From Macrolepiota albuminosa (lineage: Eukaryota; Basidiomycota; Agaricomycetes; Agaricales; Agaricaceae), in contig JAMWFC010000049.1 of NCBI GenBank assembly GCA_027475525.1, forward strand, positions 2,340,947 through 2,404,946: a stretch of DNA of 64,000 bases, in the 5' to 3' direction. Under the pieces are notes generated by a model. The model did not search any database and was not told the DNA's origin. It worked only from the letters and a program-made list of their open reading frames with translations. Positions 32,239-44,049 of this stretch are shown piece after piece. How positions within the stretch are numbered: position 1 is the first letter of the stretch; each line of letters starts with the position of its first letter. A program made the position numbers and the translations under genes.

Positions 32239-33772
32239 CACTCCCACTTGACAGTAACGTAGGCAATACGACTCCCATTTTTGTTCGGTATTTTTTGAAT
32301 GTTTCTTTTGGTAAGGCTTTAGTTAACATGTCAGCAATTATATCATGGGTGGAAACATGAGACAATTGTATATTGCCACAAGATATGTGTTCACAAATGA
32401 AATGATAGCAAATATCGATGTGCTTTGCTTGGGAATGTCCAACTGGGTTTTTTGATAGTGCAATGCTGCCGGCGCTGTCAGTGTGAATAATTGTGGCTTC
32501 AGCCTGCTCAAATTCTAGATCTTTAAGCAGATTATGCAGCCAGATAGCTTCCCTCTTCGTGTTAGATGAGGCGATATACTCGGCTTCAACAGCAGACATG
32601 GCTGTTACCGATTGTTTCTTTGATGACCAAGAAACTAGACTTCCATCAATATCGTAACACCAACCACTGATGGAATGCCAATCATATGTGTCTTGTGCCC
32701 AGTTCACATCGCTCCAGCCAACTAATCGTAGTTCGTCATTAAATAAATTTCCCAGCTTCAAACAGTATGATCGAGTTCCCTTCAAGTAACGTAAGACATG
32801 TTTACACGCTGCCAAGTGTGGAACACCAGGATTATTTGAGAATTGCGCTAACAGGTTGACCGAAAATTGTATATCGGGACGAGTTTGAGTGGTGTAAAGT
32901 AGGGAACCTATTAATGAGAGGTAATGGATTTCCCCCACAAATAGTTTGTAGGCCTTTTGCTTGTCCTTGTTTGTCGGGCATTGTAATAATGATAAATTAT
33001 GATTAGTGACTAGTGGAGTGGAGACTGGATGACAGGAGGACATTCCAAATTGCTCGAGGACTGAATCAATATAGATAGATTGATTCAAGTAAATTGCATG
33101 GTTGATATGATTGCATCTGACTTGAAGTCCAAGGACATAGTGTATTTTACCCAGATTCATGATATCAAAATGAGCATCCATATTCTTTTTAAATGAGATT
33201 ATTTGTTTAATGTTTTGTCTGGCCACAATCATGTCATCCCCGTATATAATAACAATCAGGATAATTTTCTCATTCTCCTGCAATATATAAAGACAATTGT
33301 CAGCGAAGGATGGAGTGAATCCCAAACTTATCATGGTTTCATGCAATTTTTCTTTCCATTTTCTCCCAGCCTGCTTAAGACCATAAATGGCCTTGACAAG
33401 TCTCCAGTAACGGCACTTTCCTATTCCCAAAGGTGCACGCATGTATATATCTTTGTCGAGATCTCCTTCCAGGTAGGCTCCAATTATGTTGATTTGATGG
33501 ATTTCCAAATCAAGAACAGCTGCCATAGTTAGAAACACGTGCAAAGTCGTAAACTTGGCTACTGAGGAGAACATTTCACTATAATCGATGCTGGGGATTT
33601 GTGAAAATCCTTGGGCCACAATATGAGCCTTATACTTTGCATGCCTGCCATTTTTGTCCAACTTTTCTTTCAACACAACTTTACTTTCCACAGCCTTCTT
33701 TCCGAGAGGTAAATCATCAACCTCTTTGAATACTCCCTTGCTAACCAGTTGGTTGTACTCGCTGGTAATCAC
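32219..33772 (-). CDS. Copia reverse transcriptase and RNase H
   Basis: An unbroken 517-codon frame. RT motifs: KARLVAQGF-like KAHIVAQGFSQ, NIIGAYLEGDLDKDIYM, LVKAIYGLKQAGRKW, and the catalytic YGDDMIVA. The connection GSLLYTTQTRPDIQFSVN is followed by RNase H (GWSDVNWAQD, SAVEAEYIA, IHTDSAGSIAL, DMLTKALP). The frame ends inside the 3' LTR (GSVDRNDV). This is the best preserved part of the Copia element. It lacks its own start because it is the end of a polyprotein. Confidence 0.92.
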   Translation of the reverse strand: MITSEYNQLVSKGVFKEVDDLPLGKKAVESKVVLKEKLDKNGRHAKYKAHIVAQGFSQIPSIDYSEMFSSVAKFTTLHVFLTMAAVLDLEIHQINIIGAYLEGDLDKDIYMRAPLGIGKCRYWRLVKAIYGLKQAGRKWKEKLHETMISLGFTPSFADNCLYILQENEKIILIVIIYGDDMIVARQNIKQIISFKKNMDAHFDIMNLGKIHYVLGLQVRCNHINHAIYLNQSIYIDSVLEQFGMSSCHPVSTPLVTNHNLSLLQCPTNKDKQKAYKLFVGEIHYLSLIGSLLYTTQTRPDIQFSVNLLAQFSNNPGVPHLAACKHVLRYLKGTRSYCLKLGNLFNDELRLVGWSDVNWAQDTYDWHSISGWCYDIDGSLVSWSSKKQSVTAMSAVEAEYIASSNTKREAIWLHNLLKDLEFEQAEATIIHTDSAGSIALSKNPVGHSQAKHIDICYHFICEHISCGNIQLSHVSTHDIIADMLTKALPKETFKKYRTKMGVVLPTLLSSGSVDRNDV

Positions 33773-34545
33773 TCGCTGTCATTCATCAGCATGAACAGAT
33801 TTTGAGGCATCCTCAAGCATAGGACCAGACACAGTGATGAAAGCCATGTGACTCTTGGGTTCGTCCTCATTCTCTTGACGGAATCTGATTGGAAGTTTCT
33901 TAAGGTGTGTGGATGGCTCACGAAGAGGTAAATTTTTCCATTTCGTACTTTTTCGTGGTGCAGGGGGTGGAGAAACATGTGCAGGACCATGAAGAGTGGC
34001 TGTTGATGAAACTGACAATGTGGAAGTGGGATATCGCAGCTCCTCGGTAGGTGTTGCAACGTCTATTTCTTGTTCAGATGATGTTACTTCCTCTAGCTGG
34101 GCTTTGACTTCTGATTCGGAGGAAATCTCGGGAATGAGCACCTGTCTAGGTGCTTCAGATTCAGAGTACGTAGCAGTATTGATAAAATTGTTGATTTCTT
34201 ATGTTGACGACTGCATCAATTCAGGATCTAGACATGCCAATTCGCTTGGTGTGTTGTCCTCGTAAAATTTAATGTCTTGAGAAGTAATAAGTTTTCCATT
34301 TTCTAGGTCCTCTAGCCTATAGCCTTTTGTTTTGTCTGCCCACCAGCCAAGCATTCGTACACAAACAGCGTGAGACTCTAGCTTGCCTTGTCGGACCTCC
34401 TTTGGTATGTGTGCCCATCCTAACGATCCAAAGATATGTAGATGAGCAACGTCAGGTTTGCGTCCAAACCATTCAGTATAGGGAATTTTTCCCTTCAATG
34501 CAGAGGTAGGAGTGATGGATCGAATGTAAATGACATACATAAAAG
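33773..34545 (-). pseudogene. Copia integrase C-terminus and linker
   Basis: Contains TPTSALKGKIPYTEWFGRKP, LHIFGSLGWAHIPKEVR and GYRLEDLENGKL, all typical of the region after the Copia integrase core. An acidic/Ser-rich linker follows (SSESEVKAQLEEVTSSEQEI) up to the RT. Stops at 34199 and 33779 separate the pieces. Confidence 0.8.
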
Positions 34546-35289
34546 TGTCATGACCCCTCCCCTCCGGGCCCACCCCGGGGCACCCCCGGAACACCCTCCG
34601 GGACCCTCCCTCCGACCCCACAGGACACGCCCCGCCATCACGACCACCGACACTGCCATCACGCGCATCAAGGACCGCCATCAGCCGTCACCAGCCCCGA
34701 TCAACGATCGGATCACGCGACTCTTGCCGGCCATCACGCATCACGCATCACGGCTCCATCCGCGCCAATTGATCGCGCGCCCCACACGCGCGATCCCAGT
34801 ATACAGCCCCTGCCGCTACTCAATAACCCCCGGAACCCATCCCAGACATCCCGGAACCCCGAGACCCGGCCCCATAGTACTTATAGTGTAGCCCCCTGTT
34901 GTATTTGGTAGTCTTGATATTGCATAACTGTTACTTGGATATTGCGTGCCCTCTGTTTGACTGGTACGCCTTGTTTGGTACGCTTCGACTGGCACGCCTT
35001 AGTATTCGCGTGCTCTAAGCTTTGGTACGCACTTCGCAACTCTTAACTTACTAACTTGGTCTCGTCTTAGAACCTCTGGTTCACGACTCGACCCCCTCCA
35101 ACTCCCAGCCACTCCCATCCAAAACCCCCGGACTCTAGTCCCCTCTCCCGGGATTACCCCTGTCCTCGCCTTGAACCCCGGAGTCCTAGCCCCGGAGTTC
35201 CAGGCACCCGAGTATCCGTAGATCAAGTCCGCATTGTAAGGGCGTTGCTTTCCTGGAAGGCCCCCGACTCAGCGGAACCTGACAAAAAG
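34541..35289 (+). mobile_element. Solo LTR of the Gypsy-A/B family with target duplication
   Basis: The LTR is 34546-35284 (739 bp), in opposite orientation to the Gypsy-A LTRs: it begins tgtcatgacccc and ends gaacctgaca. The duplication aaaag occurs at 34541-34545 and 35285-35289. It sits inside the Copia integrase core; removing it restores the frame around GEAFC and YIRSITP. Confidence 0.92.
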
Positions 35290-36128
35290 CTTCTCCCCAG
35301 TACCGTAAATCCATCTTGGCACCGTGGAGCATGCTACAAACCATCTTGTTTTGCTGTGGACGGTACGGATTAGTTGTCTGATGTCTAATACCATTCAGTG
35401 CACAGAATTTTTGCAGGACAGAATTTTTGAATTCGCTACCATTGTCAGTTCAGATTATTTGCACAAACTTTCCTCCACTTCACTCATACAAGGTGGTTGT
35501 ATTGCACATGGCATCATTTACTTCGTCTGGTGGGATACCTTTTGCTGGCTTCTATGGTGACCATGGCGTAACAATTTCCATCCCAAGTAGGAACACTCAT
35601 CGGACCAGTCAAGTCCATTACAAGCAATTCATTTAAATTGTATTCAGTAGGACTCGAATCTGGAAGAGAAGGCCTGGTTGCCTTTCCTTCTGCGTAACCG
35701 CTACATAGTTGATCATATTCTTGGGGTAATTTGATGTTAATGCCAGTTACGAGGTGCTGATAGACCATTGTTTTAATAGTGTGAGGACTAATATGTCCTA
35801 GTCGGTGGTGCCAAAGGCGCATGGTGGACTCATTGGCAATGAAAGCAATGTTATTATCAGCAATGCCCATGGTCATAGTTTTGATATGGTATAATGTGCC
35901 ATGAGCCTATCAGGTTGGCATGCAGAAATTCTTGACTATTCCAAGATAGGCTAATTCTATAGGCCAGTCCACTGATAACAGCACCACCACGTTGGAGTAG
36001 TCCCAAGCTGATTAGATTTGCGCCAAGAGTGGGGATATGTAGAACGTTACATAAGTGTACGTCATTGACTCCATTGGACAGGCAGGTACAAAACTCGATC
36101 GTTCCTTTCCCAGCGACAGGTAAAACGT
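35290..36128 (-). pseudogene. Copia protease tail, pre-integrase and integrase core
   Basis: Read from 36128: LPVAGKGTIEFCTC and HIPTLGANLISLG (end of the protease region), a frameshift near 35910, then LWHHRLGHISPHTIKTMV (pre-integrase), VMDLTGPM (first catalytic Asp) and a DNGSEFKN segment at about 35450. The usual CxxC of the zinc arm reads CSGY, so a key cysteine is lost. One stop lies near 35480. Confidence 0.8.
36124..36128. repeat. Target site duplication of Gypsy-C (left)
   Basis: aacgt, repeated exactly at 58749-58753. Confidence 0.9.
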
Positions 36129-36361
36129 TGTAACGAAGTTACAGGAATTGTGAGCTTAGTGTTCACACTGCACAGAATCAGACCAGTCCGGTCTATTGAC
36201 TATGAAGTACAAAACAAAAATAAGCTGCTTTGTAAGCAGCAGGGTAAACTAATTATATACTAATGTAAATAATATTATATTATAGTAAATATAATATAAT
36301 ATTTACTACTACACAGTAAGTAAAGCTATGTGGCCAACGCCACATAGCGGACTACGCTACA
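36129..36361 (-). repeat. Gypsy-C 3' LTR
   Basis: 233 bp, aligned without gaps to 58516-58748. A C-rich/purine tract (36362-36370, cacccccca) abuts it, the expected polypurine tract on the minus strand. The AT-rich centre (36254-36315) holds several TATA-like motifs. Confidence 0.93.
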
Positions 36362-36406
36362 CACCCCCCAATCAGACCGATCTACGGTCTTGAAATAATA
36401 CGACGG

Positions 36407-38867
36407 TCATGCTGTCGGTAAGTCAGGGACGGGGGCAATGGGAGAGTCCCCAGGCTTCCGGAATGGATTGGCAGTCGCGTTGTCCATGTCGTAGTCGAGG
36501 AGTTCATCCTTGGGCGCGGGCGCGTACGAAGTGCCCGAAGGCCCTGCAACTGGCAGGGAATTGTCATAGTCCTGGAGGGGGGACAGTGTGAGATTGGGGT
36601 CGAAGGTCGACCCCAGGACAGGTGGTTGGGGATCAGGCAGATCCCCGGTGTCGGACGGGTACTGGCATGTCCAGATGTCGTGGGCATGAATGTCCTGCCC
36701 GATGAGGAAGTACATCCCCTTGGTGAGCGCGTCGTCGTATGCACGACAACTGTTCTGCTGCTGGAGCATCAGGCGTTGGCGATCGCCAATGGTGGCCTCG
36801 CGCCACCCATCCCACTGAGTGATGGACTGGGGTGTACCGTAATGGTCGAGGCATTGTAGCCTCTCGTCGTCGATAGCAGCCGGCTGTCGCTGAAGAATAG
36901 ATGGGCCAGATAGGTGACCCCATAAGTGTACGTGTGGTCAGCCCAGCTGACCGGAATCTGATTATGAAGAAGGACGCGTAACACGTCCAAAGTGGTGAAC
37001 ACAGAAGCTGACGCTTCCGGGATGTCCACAGCCCGAGCCTCGAAGTTAGGGTCGTCGGCGTGGAGGGGCTCAAAGACTTGCCCTGTGGCTGCCTCGTACT
37101 CACCCACAGCCTCTTTGTAGAGGCCTGGCCTGGTGAAGACGTAGGCCAGGTACTTGTGTACCGTGGCCTTGGAAGGGCGGCTGGCGCTGAGGGCGCATAC
37201 CAGCGCAAACCCAAAGAGGCTGCGCCAATGGATGCACATGGCTTGGTCCATGGCCAGGCCGGTCCATACGTTGGACGTTCCAGGACGTCCATAGAGGAGG
37301 GCGTATGAGCCCAGGTAGTCCAAAGCAAATGGTTGCTTTGGATCAGGGGGGGTAAGGCCGACGAAGGCAATTTTCCCTCCCTCTTTGCGGCAATAGAGCC
37401 GCAACGGCACAATCATTTGCGGGACGTTCTCCCGCTCCTCTGGACTTGCAAAGGGTACTGCGATAGTCCTATACTCGACCTCATTGAGTAGATGAGACAT
37501 AGCTCTGTCTCGGGCTGTAGGGTGGCAGTTGAGCGCCACCCGCTTGAATTCGTTGAGCAAGAGGTAGCCCAACTGACGCTGATGAATCTGCGTAAACTGG
37601 TTGTTAACCAGTGCATGAAGTCAGCGGACTTCTCGAGGACTGCGGGGAAACCCGCGAGGTGCCACTTGGTACACCTTACTGTTGTGGGGCATCGCCGCGG
37701 CATTGCCCTTTTTATTGTCCTCAAAGGACCTGGCTGCGCGGGCTTCTTGCCCGACAAAGATGGTATTGGTCACTGGCAACCAATAGAATTGGGGAGCTAA
37801 CCCCGCACCAAAGAATGAGTTCTGGCGCTCAATAGTGTGATCACGATAGATCACAACTCTGAGTGCATCAGGAATGCGCCCGGTTTGGTCCTTGAGGAGG
37901 GCAGCTCCTTGCTTGGCGCTATCCTGCGCCCAACGCTCTATCTTAGCTCGTCAATTGCTGTTGCGCCGTTCACGTGCCATGCGCTGTGCCGCCGTCTCGT
38001 GCGGCACAGGGGATTCCATACGAGCCTCTTCAGGCTCCTCATACCAATCGTCGTCGGAGGGTGGGGAGGGCAGCCTCTCCGGCTCCGACTTCTCAGACCA
38101 TGGGTCCATAGTCCACACACACCATGGGAGTTGGGCTGGTGGGCCCTCTACCAGTATAGCGGGTAAAAAGGGGATGTTAGCCCCTGGGGCCCCTTTCGGG
38201 GCATCTTCGGGGAAGTGCACGTTGATGTATGCGTGCCCTTCCAGTTGCTTACCCCGACGATCCTTTTGGGGTTGTGAGGCCTTAGCCTCAGTGGGGCGTG
38301 TGCTCACGCCCCTGGAACTCTGCTCCCCAGAGTACGTGGTGGAAACCACGGATACTGGTTGCGAAGACGCGACCTCAGATGCGCCGCTGGTGAGGCGCTG
38401 GATAAGCCGGGGGGCGGCTGGAGCAGAGGCATCTTCATAGGGTAGGATGTCCCGTCCTAGGCCGGCCTCCCGGCTGGGGGCAGCAACGCTCGACTTAGTC
38501 GAGTGGGAGGGCGCGTCCTCCACTCCTTGCCAATGCGCCCTTTTGCTGGAGTCGGTGTCCCGACTTGGGGGTGTAGTCTGCCGCTTACGAGCAGCCAAAA
38601 GGGCAAGGAGATCAGTTTTGCGCTGGGCGCGCATATGATCCATGTCGTCCATCATCTGGCAGATGAGGACGACTGCCTCCGCATCGCGGAGGAATGCTGA
38701 CTCTGCGGGTACATCGTACCCGTTATCTCCCAGACATTGGAGAAGGGTAGCCAGGACTAAGTCCTGGTTGTGAGTGGGCTCGACAGCCCGTGCTTTTCCT
38801 TTGTCGTGTCGAGGACGCAACTCTTCTTCCAAGCTGGGCTCGGATTAGTGCGGCATTTCCAGCCGCT
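36407..38867 (-). pseudogene. Gypsy-C third ORF, distal part
   Basis: Continues in frame from 50344 across the Gypsy-B insertion: LAKLSLLQRLEMPH, then TAA (38843-38845), then SEPSLEEELRPRHDKGKARA. It carries on through a TGA at 37951-37953 (NSN stop RAKIERW) and two 1-nt shifts near 37560-37630, to LLLNEFKRVALNCHPTARD, IVPLRLYCRKEGGKIAFVG, SYALLYGRPGTSNVW and MCIHWRSLFGFALVCALSAS. Another frame change near 36770 leads to the Pro/Asp-rich end at 36407. No transmembrane segment, signal peptide or known domain is visible, so an envelope protein is unlikely. I do not recognise the family. Confidence 0.6.
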
Positions 38868-38872
38868 GTAGC
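38868..38872. repeat. Target site duplication of Gypsy-B (left)
   Basis: gtagc, repeated exactly at 50344-50348. Confidence 0.9.
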
Positions 38873-39604
38873 TGTCAGGTTCCGCTGAGTTGGGGGCTTT
38901 CCGGGAAAGCAACGCCCTTACGATGCAGACTTGACCTACGAATACTCGGGTGTCTGGAACTCCGGGGCTAGGACTCCAGGGTTCAAGACGAGGACAGGAG
39001 TAATCCCGGGAGAGGGGACTAGAGTCCGGGGGTTTTGGGTTGGAGGTAACTGAGAGTTAGAGGGGGTCGAGTCGTGAACCGGAGGTTCTAAGACAAGACC
39101 AAGTTAGTAAATCAAGAGTCGCAAAGTGCGTACCAAAACTTAGAGCACGCGAATACTTAGGCGTGCCAGTCGAAGCGTACCAATCAAGGCGTACCAGTCA
39201 AGCAAAAGGGCACGCAATAACCAAAGTAATATCAAGACTACCGAATACAACAGGGAACTGTGCTATAAGTACTACGGGACCGGGTCTCAGGGTTCCGGGG
39301 TGTCTGGGATGGGTTCCGGGGGTCATTGAGTAGCGGCAGGGGCTGTATACCGGGATCGCACGTGTGGGGCACGCGATCAATTGGTGCAGGGGGAGTTGTG
39401 ATGCATGATGCATGATGGCCAGGAACGATCCGCGTGATCCGATCGCTGATCGGGGCTGGTGGCAGCTGATGGTGGTCCTTGATGCGCGTGATGGCAGTGT
39501 CGGCGGTCGTGATGGCGGGGCGTGTCTTGTGGGGTCGGAGGGAGGGTCCCAGAGGGTGTTCCGGGGGTGTCCCGGGGTGGGCCCGGAGGGAAGGGGTCGT
39601 GACA
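38873..39604 (-). repeat. Gypsy-B 3' LTR
   Basis: 732 bp, related to the Gypsy-A LTR but with its own shared differences (gggttttgggttggag, accgaatacaacagggaactg). These are also found in 49634-50343. Confidence 0.92.
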
Positions 39605-39619
39605 TCACCCCCCCTTCAG
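39605..39619 (-). promoter_or_regulatory. Polypurine tract of Gypsy-B
   Basis: The reverse complement reads gaaggggggg followed by tga, directly next to the 3' LTR. It is the counterpart of 5812-5826. Confidence 0.65.
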
Positions 39620-39732
39620 CGCCGAGACCCTCCAAGGCACGCGTAGCCGGTGGTCCGGACTGGGGTCCAACCGTGGGATCCGGCACCTGACTTGCCACGT
39701 ATCGAAAAAAAATTTTACCGCCAAGTTCAACC

Positions 39733-41481
39733 ATGTCGCGTATGCCAACGCATTCCCTAATGCCCCCGCAAACCAACGAGGTTGCGCCCCTTATGGCCTG
39801 GGAGGCCCGGGATGCGCGGTACCGAGCCCGCCTGGACCGGGAGCGCGTGGCGGCGCTTGTACAACAATGTGAGTGCTTTCGCGATGGTCCGCTTACCGCG
39901 GCTGACCTTTCCCCTTCAGAACAATGATCTTCCCCCGCTCCAGAGGCCGGTCCCAGCCGTCTTCCGGAGCCTGCCTCTGGTGGCCCCCTGGCATCGCCAT
40001 CCAGTCTTTGTCCCGCGCTTACCTTCGTGCGGATGACCATCCGCCCCCCGCGCCCACCTCCCCCTCCTCGTCCTAGGCTGACCGCCCCTCATTTTTGCCG
40101 TTCCGGGATGGCAGTGGGGGCCGTCTCCGAAGTCCTGGCGGACCGGCGTGTTGCGTGGGAGGAGGTCTCACAGGAGTCCTTTGGGGAAGCCCTGGAGAGG
40201 CCCCGGGGCTTGCCTCCTCATGCCTGGTGCATGAGCAACGGGCTGGTAAGTAACCTCGCACCTCTGGTTTCGTCGCTGACCTCAGCACAGTGTCTGCACT
40301 GTGCCTGCTGGGGGGTGATGTGCCTTTTCGAGGTCCCGGGCCCTTTGTCCCGCCAGGACACGTCTGTGTGCGAGGCGTGCCACCTCAATCACAAACGATG
40401 TTCCGTGTCGGCGTTGTGGAGGGCACGTTGCGTCGCGAGGGAACAGGGGTGGCCACTCGGGGGGATTACCCGGAGGATGGGAGTTGAGGAGAGGGATTGA
40501 GTGGCGGAGCCGGAGGGGGAGCCACAGGCGGTGCCTGCGGGGGGTTCGGGGGGGATCGGGAAGCGGGGGTGCCATTTGGGTGGGGGGCCAGGGCCGGCCC
40601 ATGGTCCTTATCACACGCCGGCGGGAGTCGGGAGGGGCGCGGCGGGCGCCCTGATAAGGGGAAGTGGCAGGCGTCGCCGAGCCCGTCCCCCAGGCCTTCC
40701 AAGAGGGCGCGTCTGCCCTCTGAGACCTCATCCCCAGCCTCTCCCGCGCGCGTTTCTCCGGCAGTGTTCTCCCCGCTGTCCAGGCGACCTTTGGGCGCCG
40801 AGGTGAGGGAGTTGCAAGCGCGTCTGGAGCGGGCCGACCGGGAGAGGGAGGAGCAGGAGGAGTCGGCGAGGGAGGAGGCGGCGCTACGGCGGAGGCTGGA
40901 GGAGGATCACGAGGCGGCCCTCTGGGAGTTGGGGGAGGCGAGGGTGGCGCGGGGGGAGGCCGAGGCCCGGCTGGACGCCATGGGGGCTAGGCTGGAGCAG
41001 GGGTTAGGGCTCCTGGGGCAGGGTCCCTCAGGGTTGGTCGAGGCCCTGCGCCGGGACGTAGTGATCGGGTGCATGGCCTCTCTAAGTGAGTACTTCCCTT
41101 CTCGTGGTTGGGCTGGTACTGATATCTCCAGGCTGGGCCCGGGAGCATTGCCTGCTCCTGGATGGAGTGGCCGCGGCGTTTTCCTCCCTGCAAGAGGGGC
41201 TGCAGTCCGAAGTGGGGAGCCCCGGGGTGGAGCGGGGTCTGGACCTGCTGGGGAGGCTGGTGACCGCGCACCACCAGAGGAACGTCCCAGCCCCGGGATC
41301 ATGGTTCGAGCGGGTCCTGGACGAGGGTGAGCAGCTCCCGTCGTGGGACCAGCTGGCGGAGGAAGTTTTGCAGGAGCACGGTCTGGAGGGAATGGGGGAG
41401 GCCTTCCAGGGCTGGCTGAGGGGAGGGGAGGGTGAGGGCGGTTCAGCGCCCCCGTTTCTTTTTCTGTTTTTTCTTTCTTGA
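39733..41481 (+). pseudogene. Antisense spliced gene of Gypsy-B: zinc-cluster-like, coiled-coil protein
   Basis: The sister of the gene at 5920-7698. ATG 39733 (MSRMPTHSLMPPQ) is intact here. The introns 39869-39919, 40246-40290 and 41086-41131 match those of Gypsy-A in position and phase. The second exon has TAA and TGA right after the first splice junction. The cysteine cluster is conserved residue for residue in spacing (C-x2-C-x6-C-x15-C-x2-C-x6-C, CLHCACWGVMC...CEAC...C). The coiled coil (about 40800-41030: ELQARLERADRERE, ALRRRLEEDHEAALWELGEA) and the C-terminal helices (LLLDGVAAAFSSLQEG, PGVERGLDLLGRLV, WFERVLDEGE) are well kept to TGA 41481. This copy has a cleaner 3' half than Gypsy-A. 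Confidence 0.65.
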
Positions 41482-41726
41482 CATTGCCGGTTTCGTCTCC
41501 GTAGTTCCTGTCCCTATAATATTTGTAACTATAGAAAATGTATATACTTCGGTCTGCTCAAGTGAGTAAAAAGAAAGGTAAGGTGGCGAGAAAGCGAGAG
41601 ACCTTGCCCGACTCCAGGACACTACTACGAAGAGGTACTAAGAGAGAGTGAGATGTGGAAAAGGAAAGCGGAAAGTATACATGGGAGTTGAATCCCTACT
41701 GAGCCCAGAGGCGGGGGTTACGCCCA

Positions 41727-43339
41727 CTACTGCCGTCTGTGAGTCCTGTGCCCGGGAAGGTCGTTCCCTGGGTGCCGTTGTTGGAAGTCCTGGAGTTTGT
41801 CGAGGGCGCCTTCGAGGTTTCGACGCGGTTCCCAGGAGTCGTCTTCCGGGCCGTATCCCTTCCACCGTATGAGGAAGTGGGGTCATCCACGGATGTTCCA
41901 GGAGTCGAGGATGTCTTCAACTTCGTAGTGGTACTTGTCCTCGACCTCGACTGGGGGAGGGGGCTCGGGGCGTCGTTCGGGGAAAGGATCCGGGGGGTGT
42001 CGTTCCAGGAGGTGGACGTGGAATACCGGGTGCAGACCTTTTAGTCCCGGGGGGAGCTCGATCTTGTAGGCGTGGGATGAGACCTTCTTCAATATTTTGA
42101 ACGGGCCGAGACGCTTGTGATCGAGTTTTGGGGAGGGCCGGCGGGTGTGGAGGTGTCGTCGATCTAACCATACCTTTGTCCCGGGGGTCCAGTCGGGGGT
42201 GTCTTCCCGTTTCCGGTCAGCGTGTTTCACGTAGGCCTGGTTCGCGGTGTCGATCTCTTCCTGGAGAAACTCGTGAAGAGATTGGAGATCCCGGGCGACC
42301 TCATGAGCGGCGTGCGATGGGATGTCCCGGAGCGAGAGTGTCAGTCGAGGGTGGTATCCCTTGTTGGCAAAGAAGGGGGATACCCCGGTGGCAGAGTGCG
42401 GCGTGTTGTTGTAGGTGAACTTGGCCAGGGGGAGCTCAGCGCGCCAGTCGTCCTGCAAGTAGTTGACGTATAGTCGGAGGTACTGCTCGAGGGACTGGTT
42501 GACCCTTTCAGTTTGGCCGTTGGTTTCGGGGTGGTAGGCGGTAGAGAGGTTAGTCTTTACTTCAAGTGCCTTACACAGGGAAGTCCAAAACTTGGACACG
42601 AAGAGGGGGCCACAGTCGGAGACGATGTCGTCCGGGAGTCCATGTTTGGCAAAGACGTGTTCGAGGAACAGCCGGGCGAAGTCCGTGGTGTGGCAGGGTA
42701 GGAAGATGCCCTGTTTAGTTAGCCTGCACACAACGACAAGAATGGCATCAAACCCTTCAGATATTGGGAGTTCGACGATGTGGTCCAGGGATATGGAGGA
42801 CCAGGGGCGTCGTCCGACTGGCAGGGGTTTCAGGAGTCCGTATGGTCGGTGTCGGGGGACCTTGGCCCGGAGGCAGGGTTCACATGATCGAATGTAGCGG
42901 GTCACGTCCTTCTTCAATCCTGGCCAAAAGTAAGTCTGGGAGATAAGCTAGAGGGTCTTACGTATCCCAGGGTGTCCCCGGAGCTTGTGGTCGTGGTGCT
43001 GGTGCAGGACGTTGTAGCGGAGTCGGGCGTGATCCGGGACGTAAATGCGGCCGTCCCGGAGGAGTTTCCCGTCGGAGGACAAGGAAAAGGCGGGGTCCCG
43101 GTTGGTTCCGTCGGGAGGGTTGCAGGGGTCATGATCGGCGAAATACTTGTCTCGGGGGGCGCGGCGGATCTGGTTCAGGGTTCCTTCGTTGTTTAAGATC
43201 AGTACGGCATTCAAATGTTCGGGAGGGATCACCACACGATGATTGAACGCATTGCATTCTGCCTCGAACGACTTCTTGGAGTAGACGTCCGAACGATGGG
43301 TGAGGGCATCGGGTTTGGCTCCGAGTCGTCCTGGGCCAT
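41727..43339 (-). pseudogene. Gypsy-B integrase and chromodomain
   Basis: Begins with the RNase H/connection remnant (GRLGAKPDALTHR), then [67 protein letters not shown], and the chromodomain ([13 protein letters not shown], stop, [19 protein letters not shown]). The TGA at 41883-41885 is CGA in Gypsy-A. The active-site neighbour reads DCGPL instead of DRGPL. Confidence 0.9.
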
Positions 43340-44049
43340 TGTCACAACCCCTTCCCTCCGGGCCCACCCCGGGACACCCCCGGAACACCCTCTGGGACCC
43401 TCCCTCCGACCCCACAGGACACGCCCCGCCATCACGCGCATCAAGGACTGCCATCAGCCGCCACCAGCCCCAATCAACGATCCCATCACGCATCACGCAT
43501 CACGGCTCCATCTGTGCCAATTGATCACGCGGCCCACACGCGCGATCCCAGTATACAGCCCCTGCCGCTACTCAATGACCCCCGGAACCCATCCCAGACA
43601 TCCCGGAACCCCGAGACCCGGTCCCGTAGTACTTATAGCGTAGTCCCTTGTTGTATTCGCTAGTCTTGATATTACATATACTGTTACTCTGCTTTACTTG
43701 GATTGTTGCGTGCCCTCTATTTGACTGGTACGCATTGACTGGCACGCTTGACTGGCACGCTTGGATAATCGCGTGCTCTAAGCTTTGGTACGCACTTCGC
43801 GACTTTAACTTACTAACTTGGTCTCGTCTTAGAACCCCCGGTTCACGACTCGACCCCTACCCGAACTTCCCCGTTACCCATCCACCCAAAACCCCCGGAC
43901 CAAGTCCCCTCTCCCGGGATTTCCCTGTCCACGTCTTGAACCCCGGAGTCCTAGCCCCGGAGTTCCAGACACCCGAGTATCCGTAGATCAAGTCCGCATC
44001 GTAAGGGCGTCGCTTTCCCGGAAAGCCCCTGATTCAGCGGAACCTGACA
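43340..44049 (+). mobile_element. Solo LTR of the same family inside Gypsy-B
   Basis: 710 bp, tgtcacaacccc to gaacctgaca, inverted relative to its host. The flanks are gccat (43335-43339) and gccgt (44050-44054), a 5-bp duplication with one transition. It interrupts the RNase H/integrase connection exactly after the GPG of the pol frame. Confidence 0.9.

Noticed and set aside
36407..38832. Calling the Gypsy-C third ORF an envelope gene
   Set aside because: There is no signal peptide, transmembrane helix or cysteine pattern of a surface protein; only one short hydrophobic stretch is seen.
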